A stretch of DNA of 23,600 bases from Candidatus Gottesmanbacteria bacterium (GCA_016182725.1 JACPFZ010000025.1:1-23600); one strand, 5' to 3'; positions 7,617 to 15,546 are shown, counted from the stretch's first letter. Made by a program: numbers and translations. The notes: generated by a model from the sequence alone, not told the origin.

Positions 7617-8393
7617 TTATACCATTCCGAAGAGAGAAAGTGCATGAGTAGTAGTTTGATGTTCTACCTCGGCACTCGGTACTCCTTGGAGCTCGGCAAT
7701 CATTTTGGCAATGGTCGGGATATATTTAGGTTCGTTTCGTTGCCCGCGATGAGGTGCGGGGGTAAGGAACGGCGCGTCGGTTTCTAAAAGAAGCATGGAG
7801 AGGGGAATGTGGGGGATGATCATGGCGAGATGTTTAGAGTACGTCACGTTTCCGTCAATACCCACAAAAAAATTTCGCGCTTGAGCCATGCGAAGATCTT
7901 GGCGTCCGCCGGAAAAGCAATGAATCACTCCTTTTGGAATTTGGGGCAAGCTATCTAGTACATCAAAGAAGTCTTCATATGCGTCGCGGCAGTGCATGAT
8001 GACGGGGAGATTATGTTTAAGTGCTAAGCGTAGTTGTTCTTCAAAAAGACGCTGTTGGTTGGTTTTTTTGCCAGCCGCCTCTTCGCCTTTATATTGATGG
8101 TAGTCAAGTCCGCATTCTCCAACCGCTACGATATAACGGTTATAATTTTTATAAAGATTATAAAGCTCATTCACATTGGGCAGTTGCTGTGCTTCGTAGG
8201 GATGAAAGCCGACACCCGCGAAGATAGTTTTTGGATGTTTTTGGGCAAGCTCGATTGCCTGACGCGAGGAAAAAAGGTCAACGCCGGGATTGATAAACTT
8301 CTTAACTCCTGCTTTTTTTGCATTGCCAATGACCATAGCACGATCGGCATCAAACTGGGGAAAATTCAAGTGGCAATGAGTGTCGATGTACAT
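7617..8393 (-). CDS. tatD: TatD-family metal-dependent hydrolase
   Basis: This predicts 258 residues, normal for the family. The TIM-barrel amidohydrolase metal ligands are present: MYIDTHCHLNFP (HxH at 6-8), VGECGLDYH (Glu), LPVIMHCRDAYED (His), GVIHCFSGG (His) and LLETDAPFLTP (Asp). The family includes TatD and YcfH/YabD, linked to 3'-5' DNA exonuclease activity. The neighbour order metS/metG-tatD is common in bacteria. Its ATG shares a base with the metG stop (TAATG), so translation is coupled. Confidence 0.95.
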   Translation of the reverse strand: MYIDTHCHLNFPQFDADRAMVIGNAKKAGVKKFINPGVDLFSSRQAIELAQKHPKTIFAGVGFHPYEAQQLPNVNELYNLYKNYNRYIVAVGECGLDYHQYKGEEAAGKKTNQQRLFEEQLRLALKHNLPVIMHCRDAYEDFFDVLDSLPQIPKGVIHCFSGGRQDLRMAQARNFFVGIDGNVTYSKHLAMIIPHIPLSMLLLETDAPFLTPAPHRGQRNEPKYIPTIAKMIAELQGVPSAEVEHQTTTHALSLFGMV

Positions 8394-9811
8394 TATTGAA
8401 TTCTGGGAAACAACGCTGGTTGAGAGACAATTGTCGGGCCTTTGAATTGCTCAAGAATTTTTTCTGCGGTTTGCGGAAGAAACGGTAAAAGTAATGTTGC
8501 GATTTCTTGAATATGTGGTATGACCCTTTGAATAAATTCTTCGAGATCTTTGCCTTTGAGTTTCCACGGCTCGTTATCATCAACGAGCTTATCTGCAAAT
8601 TTTATTTTTTCCCAAATGAAAGCCAGTGCATCTTGAAATCTATATTGTTCAAGAGCTTTTTTATATTCGTCAGTACTTACATTTTCGAATGTGATATTTA
8701 GATGTTTGGAAAGAGTAACACCAGAAGAAACCTTGGCTGTTCTTGCAATGAGATTACCCAATCCATTGGCTAGATCCGCATTATACCGTTCTGTGAATTT
8801 AGCTAAAGAGAGATCACCATCGCTCCCGAATTGATATGCAGAAAGTAATAAATATCTGGTTCCATCAACTCCATAGGTATTAACTAACTGTTCAGGAGAG
8901 ATGACATTCCCTAGAGATTTAGACATTTTTTGTCCATCTATGGTAAAAAATCCGTGAGCAAATATGGTTTTCGGCAATTCCAATCCCGCGGCAATTAAAA
9001 GTGCTTGCCAGATGACACTATGGAACCAAAGGATATCTTTGGCCATAAGATGAAGGTTGGGAGGCCAGAATTTTTGTTTGCCCTCAATAAATTGTGTGGC
9101 GGTATAATAATTAAAAAGCGCCTCTACCCATACGTAGATTGTTTGTGTTTTATCCCAAGGAACGGGTATTCCCCAAGAAACACCTGCGCGCGAGATAGAG
9201 ATATCTTCCACGCCTTGTTTTACTCTTGTAACAATTTCATTGTGTCGTTTTTCCGGTAATATGTGATACTCGCCTTGTTCAATCCGTTTCAGAACTTGTT
9301 GAGATAATTCTTTTAGTTTCAAAAAATAATTTTTTTCTTTTTGATACACCGGTTCGCGCGTAGGATGGAGTGGACATTTTCCGTCAATAAGATCTGATTC
9401 CGTGAGAAATTTTTCGCACCCGATACAATACCACCCTTCGTAATCTCCGGAGTAGATATATCCTTTATCATAAATTTTTTGCAAAACTTCTTGCGCGATT
9501 TTTTTGTGTCTTGGGTCAGTTGTGCGAATAAAATAGTCAGGTTCAATGTCTAAAAGTTTCCACGCTTCTTGAAAGCGAGGCGAGACTTCATCTGCATATT
9601 CTTTTGGCGTTTTTCCATGTTTTGCCGCTGCTTGCGCCACGTTGGCGCCATGTTCGTCCGTACCGGTTAAAAAAAATACGTTTTCTTTGCTAAGTTTTTG
9701 GCGACAATATCGTGCAATGACGTCTGCGGCAAGTGTAGTATACGCATGTCCAACATGAGGAACGTCATTGACGTAATAAATGGGAGTGGTGATGTAAAAT
9801 TTCTTTGCCAT
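8393..9811 (-). CDS. metG: methionyl-tRNA synthetase
   Basis: This predicts 472 residues. Class I signature HVGH (19-22) lies in YYVNDVPHVGHAYTTLAAD, and KMSKS (295-299) in IDGQKMSKSLGNVISPEQ. A zinc-knuckle-like insert has CIGC (129-132) and CPLH (146-149). The anticodon-binding helical domain follows. The enzyme ends at LLPFLPQTAEKILEQF and lacks the C-terminal tRNA-binding EMAP-like domain of longer MetRS proteins. It charges tRNA-Met with methionine in the cytoplasm. It heads the metG-tatD-GT2 operon and has its own promoter at 9818-9846. Confidence 0.97.
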   Translation of the reverse strand: MAKKFYITTPIYYVNDVPHVGHAYTTLAADVIARYCRQKLSKENVFFLTGTDEHGANVAQAAAKHGKTPKEYADEVSPRFQEAWKLLDIEPDYFIRTTDPRHKKIAQEVLQKIYDKGYIYSGDYEGWYCIGCEKFLTESDLIDGKCPLHPTREPVYQKEKNYFLKLKELSQQVLKRIEQGEYHILPEKRHNEIVTRVKQGVEDISISRAGVSWGIPVPWDKTQTIYVWVEALFNYYTATQFIEGKQKFWPPNLHLMAKDILWFHSVIWQALLIAAGLELPKTIFAHGFFTIDGQKMSKSLGNVISPEQLVNTYGVDGTRYLLLSAYQFGSDGDLSLAKFTERYNADLANGLGNLIARTAKVSSGVTLSKHLNITFENVSTDEYKKALEQYRFQDALAFIWEKIKFADKLVDDNEPWKLKGKDLEEFIQRVIPHIQEIATLLLPFLPQTAEKILEQFKGPTIVSQPALFPRIQ

Positions 9812-9817
9812 ACCGCG

Positions 9818-9846
9818 ATTTTACCGTTTTTGGAAAAAGAGCTCAA
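9818..9846 (-). promoter_or_regulatory. promoter of metG, leaderless type
   Basis: On the minus strand, TTGAGC (9846-9841), a 17-bp spacer and TAAAAT (9823-9818) precede the metG ATG by only six bases. The -10 box overlaps the stop codon of the gene upstream. Transcription is predicted to start at or next to the ATG. Confidence 0.6.
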
Positions 9847-10129
9847 GGGAGAGGAAGGAAGCAACGAGGAGCACAACGTACCATGGTTCACGAAGGCCGA
9901 CGTAGCGCAGAAGGAGAAAGCCTATGACCCCAAGTCCAACCCAGAGAGCACGTCGCACATTATTTAAGAGGTAGAGTGATAGGGAAGTTGTTGTTGCCAA
10001 TATAATGAAGAAAAATATTATTTGAATAAAAAGATTTTTTGGGGTAAATGTGTTCGTAAACCAGCCCAAGACGCTTATACTAATAAGTCCGATAAATAAC
10101 CACCAGGAATTGCGAGGTTGCCGGTGCAT
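9821..10129 (-). CDS. small integral membrane protein, unknown
   Basis: This predicts 102 residues from MHRQPRNSWWLFIGLISISV. Longer starts would run through the divergent promoter into rmuC and are rejected. Three to four hydrophobic segments are visible: about 9-22, 30-52, 58-77 and 82-97. The tail FFQKR is basic. No named family is recognised. It is transcribed divergently from rmuC from a mirror-symmetric promoter, and it probably reads on towards metG, whose promoter overlaps its stop. Confidence 0.75.
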   Translation of the reverse strand: MHRQPRNSWWLFIGLISISVLGWFTNTFTPKNLFIQIIFFFIILATTTSLSLYLLNNVRRALWVGLGVIGFLLLRYVGLREPWYVVLLVASFLSLELFFQKR

Positions 10130-10135
10130 ACGGCA

Positions 10136-10165
10136 ATTGTAGGAGTTTCTCGTCGATGCTACAAT
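10136..10165. promoter_or_regulatory. mirror-symmetric bidirectional promoter
   Basis: ATTGTAG (10136-10142) and CTACAAT (10159-10165) are a perfect inverted repeat. Read rightward they give TTGTAG, 17 bp, TACAAT for rmuC. Read leftward they give the same -35, spacing and -10 for the small membrane protein gene. The -10 boxes end six to seven bases before the ATGs at 10173 and 10129, so both transcripts should be leaderless. Confidence 0.65.
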
Positions 10166-10172
10166 GATGTCC

Positions 10173-11150
10173 ATGAATATTATCTTTCTGCTCATTCTCA
10201 TCATGCTCTTTTTTGGTTTTGCCATGCTTATCTGGATGTGGCTCAAAAATATGCAATCCACCATTGAGCATACAAATGACACGCTCAATGAGGCGATGCG
10301 AGGCACGTCGTCAGAAATGACGCGTACGCTTCAGATAAATTCGCGTCAACTTAACGCGCGACTTGATGAAGCAGCGCGGGTGATTGGAGCCTTGAATCGG
10401 CATGTCGGCGAGATGTCAGAAGTGGGCCGCGGCATCAAAAGTCTCCAGGAATTTTTGCAGTCCCCCAAACTGCGCGGCAACATTGGCGAGCAAGTGCTCA
10501 CTGATATGATTGGGCAAACATTTCCTAAAAATTCGTTTCATTTGCAATATTCATTTAAATCCGGTGCAAAAGTTGATGCAGTGCTTAAAACTGACGCCGG
10601 ACTTCTGTGTATTGACTCAAAATTTCCGATGGAAAACTTTGTACTGATGCATAAAGGGGAAACAGAGTCAGAGCGAGTTCGAGCAAAAAAAGATTTTATT
10701 TCCGATGTGAAAAAACACATAGCTGATATTAGTAAAAAATACATTCTGCCGGAAGAAGGAACCATGGATTTTGCCCTCATGTATATTCCGTCGGAATCTG
10801 TCTATTATGAAATAGCCAATATGAATGACCTTATGAATTACGCGAGAACATTGCGTGTCTACCCCGTTTCTCCGAACACCCTCTATTCCCATTTGCAGGT
10901 GCTGCTTCTGAGTTTTCAGGGAAAAGAATTGGAACAAAAATCACGGGAAGTATTTAGACTCCTGCGGGCCATTCAAAAAGACTACGGTAAGGTTGAAGAA
11001 AATTTAGGAGTCTTAGGTAAGCATGTGAACAATGCATATAACAGCATGAGCTCGGTGATTGGCGCATTTGGTCTTTTGGGTCAGAAGCTTTCTCAAACAC
11101 ATGTAGTTAGTCGATTTTCTGAAAAAGGAAAAGAACTCGAGGAGGAATAA
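10173..11150 (+). CDS. rmuC: RmuC-family DNA recombination protein
   Basis: This predicts 325 residues. ATGs at 10164 and 10167 overlap the -10 box, so 10173 is preferred. One N-terminal membrane segment (2-22) is followed by a helical, coiled-coil-prone stretch (30-88). The conserved RmuC nuclease-like domain then follows: LQEFLQSPKLRGNIGEQVL (91-109), KVDAVL and LLCIDSKFPMENF (133-156), DISKKYILPEEGTMDFALMY and IPSESVYYEI. RmuC proteins limit inversions at short inverted repeats, and the domain resembles restriction-type nucleases. That is notable in a genome rich in small repeats. It is shorter than E. coli RmuC (about 475 residues), with a reduced coiled coil. Confidence 0.92.
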   Translation: MNIIFLLILIMLFFGFAMLIWMWLKNMQSTIEHTNDTLNEAMRGTSSEMTRTLQINSRQLNARLDEAARVIGALNRHVGEMSEVGRGIKSLQEFLQSPKLRGNIGEQVLTDMIGQTFPKNSFHLQYSFKSGAKVDAVLKTDAGLLCIDSKFPMENFVLMHKGETESERVRAKKDFISDVKKHIADISKKYILPEEGTMDFALMYIPSESVYYEIANMNDLMNYARTLRVYPVSPNTLYSHLQVLLLSFQGKELEQKSREVFRLLRAIQKDYGKVEENLGVLGKHVNNAYNSMSSVIGAFGLLGQKLSQTHVVSRFSEKGKELEEE

Positions 11151-11201
11151 CTATGAAGAATGTCCTTTGCAATACACCCCTTTGAAATGTTCGGTATAAA
11201 A

Positions 11202-11229
11202 TGTTATCATGTTCTAGAACATCGAAACA
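11202..11229. promoter_or_regulatory. operator-like palindrome copy 2, before TrpR-like gene
   Basis: The left arm TGTTATCAT and core GTTCTAGAAC are identical to copy 1; the right arm differs at three positions (ATCGAAACA). It ends six bases before the ATG at 11236. A TATAAA box at 11195-11200 places the predicted transcription start inside the palindrome, so binding here should block transcription. This is the basis for proposing autorepression by the TrpR-like protein. Confidence 0.7.
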
Positions 11230-11235
11230 TTCGAT

Positions 11236-11679
11236 ATGACGCAGGTTTCTCGCTATCCATTAAGAAAAGAAATCGAACATCGCATGGGTGAAGTATTCTT
11301 GGATAGCATTGGCATGGTGACAAGTCGTAAACAAGTAGAAAATTTTATTGAAGATCTTTTATCTCCTACAGAGAAAGTCATGCTTGCAAAACGATTGTCG
11401 ATTGCTCTTCTTTTACTAAAACAGTATGATCATCGGACGATTTCAAAGATTCTTCGTGTTGGACTTGAAACTATCAATAAAGTGAATCGATCTCTGCAGA
11501 AAGGAAAAGGCGGATATCAGATGGTGTTAGGCGCGGTCATTCGGCAGGAGAAATATCATGAATTTCTGCAAAAGATTGATGATTTTCTTGCGGATTTACT
11601 ACCTCCGGCTCACAGAGATTGGAGCAAATGGCGCAAAGAACGTTGGGTAACAAAACTTCGCAATACAAAACCCTTTTGA
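11236..11679 (+). CDS. TrpR/YerC-family transcriptional regulator
   Basis: This predicts 147 residues. The core, about 33-90, matches the Trp-repressor superfamily (PF01371; YerC/YecD type): FIEDLLSPTEKVMLAKRLSI followed by a helix-turn-helix HRTISKILRVGLETINKVNRSL. The HTH has the family's I-x3-L-x-V-x3-T-I-x-x-V pattern. An extra C-terminal part of about 55 residues, with WSKWRKERWVTKLR, is longer than in typical YerC proteins of about 100 residues. Family members bind palindromic operators as dimers. The E. coli TrpR operator is also built around CTAG, as is the core here. A nearly perfect palindrome lies immediately upstream and two more lie nearby. Effector unknown; no Trp biosynthesis genes are in view. 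Confidence 0.85.
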   Translation: MTQVSRYPLRKEIEHRMGEVFLDSIGMVTSRKQVENFIEDLLSPTEKVMLAKRLSIALLLLKQYDHRTISKILRVGLETINKVNRSLQKGKGGYQMVLGAVIRQEKYHEFLQKIDDFLADLLPPAHRDWSKWRKERWVTKLRNTKPF

Positions 11680-11700
11680 GTTTGTTTCATGAATGGTGGT

Positions 11701-11738
11701 ATAAATGTTATCGTGTTCTAGAACATGATAACATTTAT
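11701..11738. promoter_or_regulatory. operator-like palindrome copy 3, extended to 38 bp
   Basis: The 28-bp unit at 11706-11733 differs from copy 1 by one base (TGTTATCGT). Here the symmetry extends through ATAAA on the left and TTTAT on the right, giving 38 bp with one mismatched pair. It lies between the TrpR-like gene and the helicase-nuclease gene. A TATAAA at 11736-11741 overlaps its right end. No T-run follows, which argues against a terminator. Confidence 0.7.
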
Positions 11739-11852
11739 AAAAGAGAATTAGGTTATTTTTAGTTCTTGTTTTTTGTTTTTGAGCGTTCCTGGCGTTGCGG
11801 GGTAAGTTTGGATAATGCAAGGGATAGGTTACTGATTTATAATTGCTCCACT

Positions 11853-14552
11853 GTGGTAAAAACTTTTGTTGAAGAACACAAACTGAATGAGGAGCAGAAA
11901 AAAGCCGTAGAATTCGGTGATGGGCCCATCTTGATTATTGCCGGTGCCGGGACTGGGAAAACGACTGTTGTTACGGAACGCATTAAGCACATTATTTCTT
12001 CTGGCAGCGCACATCCGAGCGAAATTTTAGCGCTCACGTTTACGGAAAAAGCTGCTCGGGAGATGGAGGAGCGCGTGGATATGGCACTCCCCTACGGCGT
12101 GATACAGATGTGGATTTCTACGTTTCATGCGTTTTGTGATCGGATTTTACGTAATGAGGCCATCAACATTGGTCTTGATCCGGTATACAAGCTGATGACC
12201 GAAGCCGAGACGATACTATTTTTCCGAAAAAATCTTTTCAAATTTGATCTCTCCTATTTTCGACCCTACGGCAACCCCACAAAGTTTATTAGTGGCATGA
12301 TACAGCATTTCAGTCGCTTGAAAGACGAAGATGTAATACCACAGCAGTACCTTCGGTACACTCACAATCTCAAATCTCAAATCTCAAATCTCAAAAATGA
12401 AGAGGAAGAAGAATTTAGAAAAACATTGGAATTGGCTAACGCATACAAAACCTATGAGGAATTAAAAGTGAAAGAAGGGCTCATGGATTACGCGGATCTC
12501 ATCAGTCATACCTTAAAACTTTTTCGAACACGCAGAAACATCCTTAAACAATATCAGGAGCAGTTCAAGTATATTCTCATTGATGAATTCCAGGATACGA
12601 ACTTTGCACAAAATGAACTTGGGATCCTTCTTGCCGGTGAGCGAAAAAATATTACTGTAGTTGGCGACGATGACCAGGCGATTTACCGATGGCGTGGTGC
12701 TGCGATTTCTAACATTATTCAGTTTCGTAAGCATTTTTCTCAAGCAAAAATTATTGTCTTAACAAAGAACTATCGTTCCACGAAGGAGATATTAGATAGG
12801 TCTTATGACCTTATACAACATAATAATCCAGACCGCCTGGAAGTCGCAGAAAACATTGATAAAAAATTAGAGAGCATGCGGCGGATGAAAGGAGAAACTA
12901 TCGGTGTGATGTATGCAGATCGAGTAGAAAATGAGGCAGAGGAAGTCGCAAAAACAATTAAAAATTTAAAATTGAAAATTAAAAATGATTGGAGCGATTT
13001 TGCGATTTTGGTGCGTGCAAACAATTATGCAGAACCATTCAGCAGAGCGCTCTCCCGCGCCGGTATCCCCTATCAATTTTTAGGTCCAGGACAACTTTTC
13101 CGTCAGCCGGAGGTAAAAGATCTCATCGCATATCTAAAAGTTTTATATAACTTCGAAGACAGTGTTGCCATGTACCGCGTCCTTACTATGGACTGGTTGG
13201 ATGTTACACCGCGTGATGTAGCAGGTATTATTAATGATGCCAGAAAAAGCGGGATCTCGATTTTTGAAGCGTGTGAAAAAAGAACGGATGAAAAAGTTGT
13301 CAGACTGGTTGAAATGATTCATCGGCACTTGGGGCTTATAAAAAAAGAAACTGCCGGGCAAATTCTTTACTATTTTCTGCAGGATACTGGACTCCTCAAA
13401 CAACTCACAAGCTACAAATCCACGAAAGAGGAAAAAATTGCCCAAAACATTGCGAAATTTTTCAGTAAACTCAAAACGTACGAGACGGAACATGAAGATG
13501 CGAACGTCTACGCTCTCGTTGACTGGATAGATCTTTCGATGAATATGGGAGAGTCGCCGATGGCAGCTGATATCGATTGGTCGCAAAATAATGCCGTAAA
13601 CATCCTTACCATTCACTCTGCCAAAGGTTTGGAATTTCCCGTGGTGTTTCTTGTTCATCTTGTCTCTAGTCGGTTTCCGAGTATGGAGCGGCGGGAACAA
13701 ATCCCCATTCCTGACGCGTTCATTAAGGAGATTTTACCAGAGGGCGACTTCCATCTGCAGGAAGAGCGCAGACTTTTTTATGTTGGTATGACACGGGCGC
13801 GGGATATTCTCTATTTTACTGCTGCAAAATATTACGGCGAAGGAAAACGGGAGAAAAAATTGTCCCCATTTATTGGAGAAGCATTGGGCGAGGAGACAGT
13901 AAGACAATTAGACAGTAAGACGGTAAGAGAAGCAAAGCAACTTCTGCTTTTGGATTGGGAGAAAAAAGAAGAACCGCAAGTCGCGGCGGCATACCAACCG
14001 ATCACGTATCTTTCCTACTCACAACTGAATACGTTTACGACCTGTCCACTGCAGTATAAATATCGTTATATTTTAAGAATTCCTATTCCACCGTCCGCAG
14101 CACTTGCATTCGGCGATATGATGCATAAAACAGTGCGGGCATTTTATGAATTAGTAAAAAACGGTGATCATCCGACGAAAGATACGCTGTTGCAACTTCT
14201 TAATAAGCAATGGTTGTCTGTGGGATTTGGCGATAAAGCATACGAGAAAAAAATGAAAGATCATGGCAGAGAACTCCTTGTTGGTTTTTATGAGAAAGGA
14301 TATGATCCGAAAAAAATTCCAAAAGATATGGAGCAGTCATTTAAAATAAAAATTACCCCTCGATTGTCACTCGGGGGGAAAATTGATCGCATAGATGAGC
14401 TGGGAGATGGGAAAATTGAAATTATTGATTACAAAACCGGCCAGGCGCCGAAAAGTAAAAATCCCGCAGGTGATGTACAGTTGACGGTGTATGCACTTGC
14501 GGCAACAGATGAAGGCATGTACCAGAAAAAACCCCAAGACGTTATTGTTTAA
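11853..14552 (+). CDS. UvrD-type helicase with Cas4/AddB-like nuclease domain, ends at in-frame TAA
   Basis: The likely start is the GTG at 11853, nine bases after TATAAT (11838-11843); the only longer start is a TTG at 11766. There is no ATG before the conserved part. SF1A helicase motifs appear in order: GAGTGKT (31-37), TFTEKAAREMEERV, ILIDEFQDTN, VVGDDDQAIYRWRG, LTKNYRST, TIHSAKGLEFPVVF and EERRLFYVGMTRARD. A C-terminal PD-(D/E)XK nuclease follows, with YSQLNTFTTCPLQYKYRY, GGKIDRIDE, IEIIDYKTG and QLTVYALA. Such fusions process DNA ends in repair. The TAA at 14550 removes the last 60 residues with three of four expected Fe-S cysteines. Three short tandem repeats are embedded in frame. Palindrome copy 3 lies upstream. 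Confidence 0.85.
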   Translation: MVKTFVEEHKLNEEQKKAVEFGDGPILIIAGAGTGKTTVVTERIKHIISSGSAHPSEILALTFTEKAAREMEERVDMALPYGVIQMWISTFHAFCDRILRNEAINIGLDPVYKLMTEAETILFFRKNLFKFDLSYFRPYGNPTKFISGMIQHFSRLKDEDVIPQQYLRYTHNLKSQISNLKNEEEEEFRKTLELANAYKTYEELKVKEGLMDYADLISHTLKLFRTRRNILKQYQEQFKYILIDEFQDTNFAQNELGILLAGERKNITVVGDDDQAIYRWRGAAISNIIQFRKHFSQAKIIVLTKNYRSTKEILDRSYDLIQHNNPDRLEVAENIDKKLESMRRMKGETIGVMYADRVENEAEEVAKTIKNLKLKIKNDWSDFAILVRANNYAEPFSRALSRAGIPYQFLGPGQLFRQPEVKDLIAYLKVLYNFEDSVAMYRVLTMDWLDVTPRDVAGIINDARKSGISIFEACEKRTDEKVVRLVEMIHRHLGLIKKETAGQILYYFLQDTGLLKQLTSYKSTKEEKIAQNIAKFFSKLKTYETEHEDANVYALVDWIDLSMNMGESPMAADIDWSQNNAVNILTIHSAKGLEFPVVFLVHLVSSRFPSMERREQIPIPDAFIKEILPEGDFHLQEERRLFYVGMTRARDILYFTAAKYYGEGKREKKLSPFIGEALGEETVRQLDSKTVREAKQLLLLDWEKKEEPQVAAAYQPITYLSYSQLNTFTTCPLQYKYRYILRIPIPPSAALAFGDMMHKTVRAFYELVKNGDHPTKDTLLQLLNKQWLSVGFGDKAYEKKMKDHGRELLVGFYEKGYDPKKIPKDMEQSFKIKITPRLSLGGKIDRIDELGDGKIEIIDYKTGQAPKSKNPAGDVQLTVYALAATDEGMYQKKPQDVIV
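12366..12392. repeat. in-frame heptamer array (AAATCTC)
   Basis: Nearly four tandem copies of the 7-bp unit AAATCTC lie in the helicase 1B-like region and encode NLKSQISNLK before an acidic EEEEEF run. Three units equal seven codons, so the peptide repeats every seven residues. Confidence 0.8.
12956..12983. repeat. in-frame heptamer array (AATTNAA)
   Basis: Four 7-bp units (AATTAAA, AATTTAA, AATTGAA, AATTAAA) encode IKNLKLKIKN just before DWSDFAILVR in the helicase. It is compositionally distinct from the flanking coding sequence. Confidence 0.75.
13894..13928. repeat. in-frame octamer array (AGACNGTA)
   Basis: Four 8-bp units (AGACAGTA, AGACAATT, AGACAGTA, AGACGGTA) plus AGA encode TVRQLDSKTVRE in the linker between helicase and nuclease domains. 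The 18 bases at 13911-13928 recur exactly at 18471-18488 in the second helicase gene. Confidence 0.8.
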
Positions 14553-14732
14553 TTTTATTTTTTTGAAAATCAGCAAAAAGTTTCTGCAACGCGCACGAGA
14601 GAACAGCTGGAAGAAGCAAAAGAAGAAATCGCAAAAAAAGCAGAAGAAATTTCAAAAAGTGATTTCCGTCCGACGCCTGGCAGGCACTGCGACTTTTGCG
14701 AATTTCGTCTCATCTGTGAGGCATGGCAGTAG
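14553..14732 (+). pseudogene. cut-off C-terminus of the helicase-nuclease
   Basis: Directly after the TAA at 14550-14552 the same frame continues for 59 sense codons to a TAG at 14730. It reads FYFFENQQKVSATRTREQL, then an acidic helix, then SDFRPTPGRHCDFCEFRLIC and EAWQ. The CxxC...C ending is the Fe-S cysteine cluster of Cas4/AddB-type nucleases, whose first cysteine lies upstream in TTCPLQYKYRY. The segment therefore belongs to the same protein. A single base change at the TAA (for example from TCA or TTA) would restore it. It overlaps the convergent FemAB gene by 23 bp. Nonsense mutation, sequencing error or readthrough cannot be told apart here. Confidence 0.8.
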
Positions 14733-15546
14733 GGTAATATAAAGTTTTCCCCCCGAAGCCTTCTTTAAATTTCGTAAATCCTTTCCAGGAATCATATTGG
14801 CGGGGCAGTCGTTCATCCCAGACGCCCACAAAGTCAAATTGTTTTGCTCCGCGAATTTTGGCAAGTTTTAATGCTTCCCAGACAAGAAGGGTCGGGGCAA
14901 ATAATTTTTTTCCTTCGTGGGTTGCACCTGCTATCCAGTAATAGGCAATCCTGTTCCAAAAAAGTAGGAGGACTCCTCCGACAGATTTTTCACTTGAGGA
15001 ACATGCGAGAAGAATTGCTGCATGGTTCGGTCCAAAGATCGGCCAAAGTTTTTTCATGCCGAAGGTGGTTAAGAACCCTAAAAATCCAGCGGATTTATTT
15101 TTGATTTTAATAAGATCGTCTATATTTGTTGACTCTTTAATCATCACATTATTTTTCTGCGCGCGACGAACCGCGCGGCGTTTGGCTTCGGAAAAACTAT
15201 GGAATATTTCTTCCTCATTTGGTTTTAAATCAATAAGAATTGTTTTCGTCGGCAGGTAGGGGGAAGAAATGAGCTTGAAATGCTGTTGCACTGTTTTGCA
15301 CCAATCGGAAAATTCTTGCGGATCTTGATCTCTTGCCGCTTCTGCAACCACAGATCGCACGCGATATTTTTTGAGAAGAGGGACGAGTTTTTTTACTGAC
15401 GGGAGCTTGGTCGGCCGTTGGATTTTTGCGATGGTCCCGCTAAGCGGGATGTTTCTGATAAATATATGCGTGTGATCAATGGTCAGGACATGCCAACGGA
15501 TAGTTTTGATGTATTGAACGTATAACGGTGACTGCTGCAATTCCAT
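14710..15546 (-). CDS. FemAB-like peptidoglycan bridge aminoacyltransferase (first of pair, distal)
   Basis: This predicts 278 residues beginning MELQQSPLYVQYIKTIRW. It has the GNAT-like fold signatures of the FemABX family: EAKRRAVRRAQKNNVMIKES in the middle and IAYYWIAGATHEGKKLFAPT, a ligand-binding region. The C-terminus carries LLVWEALKLAKIRGAKQFDF, VGVWDERLP and GFTKFKEGFGG. FemABX enzymes use aminoacyl-tRNA to add amino acids to lipid II peptide stems, at the inner face of the membrane. It lies 30 bp downstream of a paralogue and is probably co-transcribed. A family role is likely; the amino acid is unknown. It is shorter than its partner, lacking part of the N-terminal subdomain. Confidence 0.85.
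   Translation of the reverse strand: MELQQSPLYVQYIKTIRWHVLTIDHTHIFIRNIPLSGTIAKIQRPTKLPSVKKLVPLLKKYRVRSVVAEAARDQDPQEFSDWCKTVQQHFKLISSPYLPTKTILIDLKPNEEEIFHSFSEAKRRAVRRAQKNNVMIKESTNIDDLIKIKNKSAGFLGFLTTFGMKKLWPIFGPNHAAILLACSSSEKSVGGVLLLFWNRIAYYWIAGATHEGKKLFAPTLLVWEALKLAKIRGAKQFDFVGVWDERLPRQYDSWKGFTKFKEGFGGKTLYYPTAMPHR

Noticed and set aside
9821..10306. 161-residue version of the small membrane protein
   Set aside because: Its first 59 residues would run through the divergent promoter and the rmuC N-terminus, and they resemble antisense coding sequence.
13143..13700. 185-residue minus-strand frame in the helicase gene
   Set aside because: It is antisense to conserved helicase motifs, has no promoter and no recognisable domain.
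14550..14552. Alternative genetic code with TAA as sense
   Set aside because: TAA ends several intact genes in this window (for example the PEGA, metG-side and RmuC genes), so this TAA is specific to one gene.
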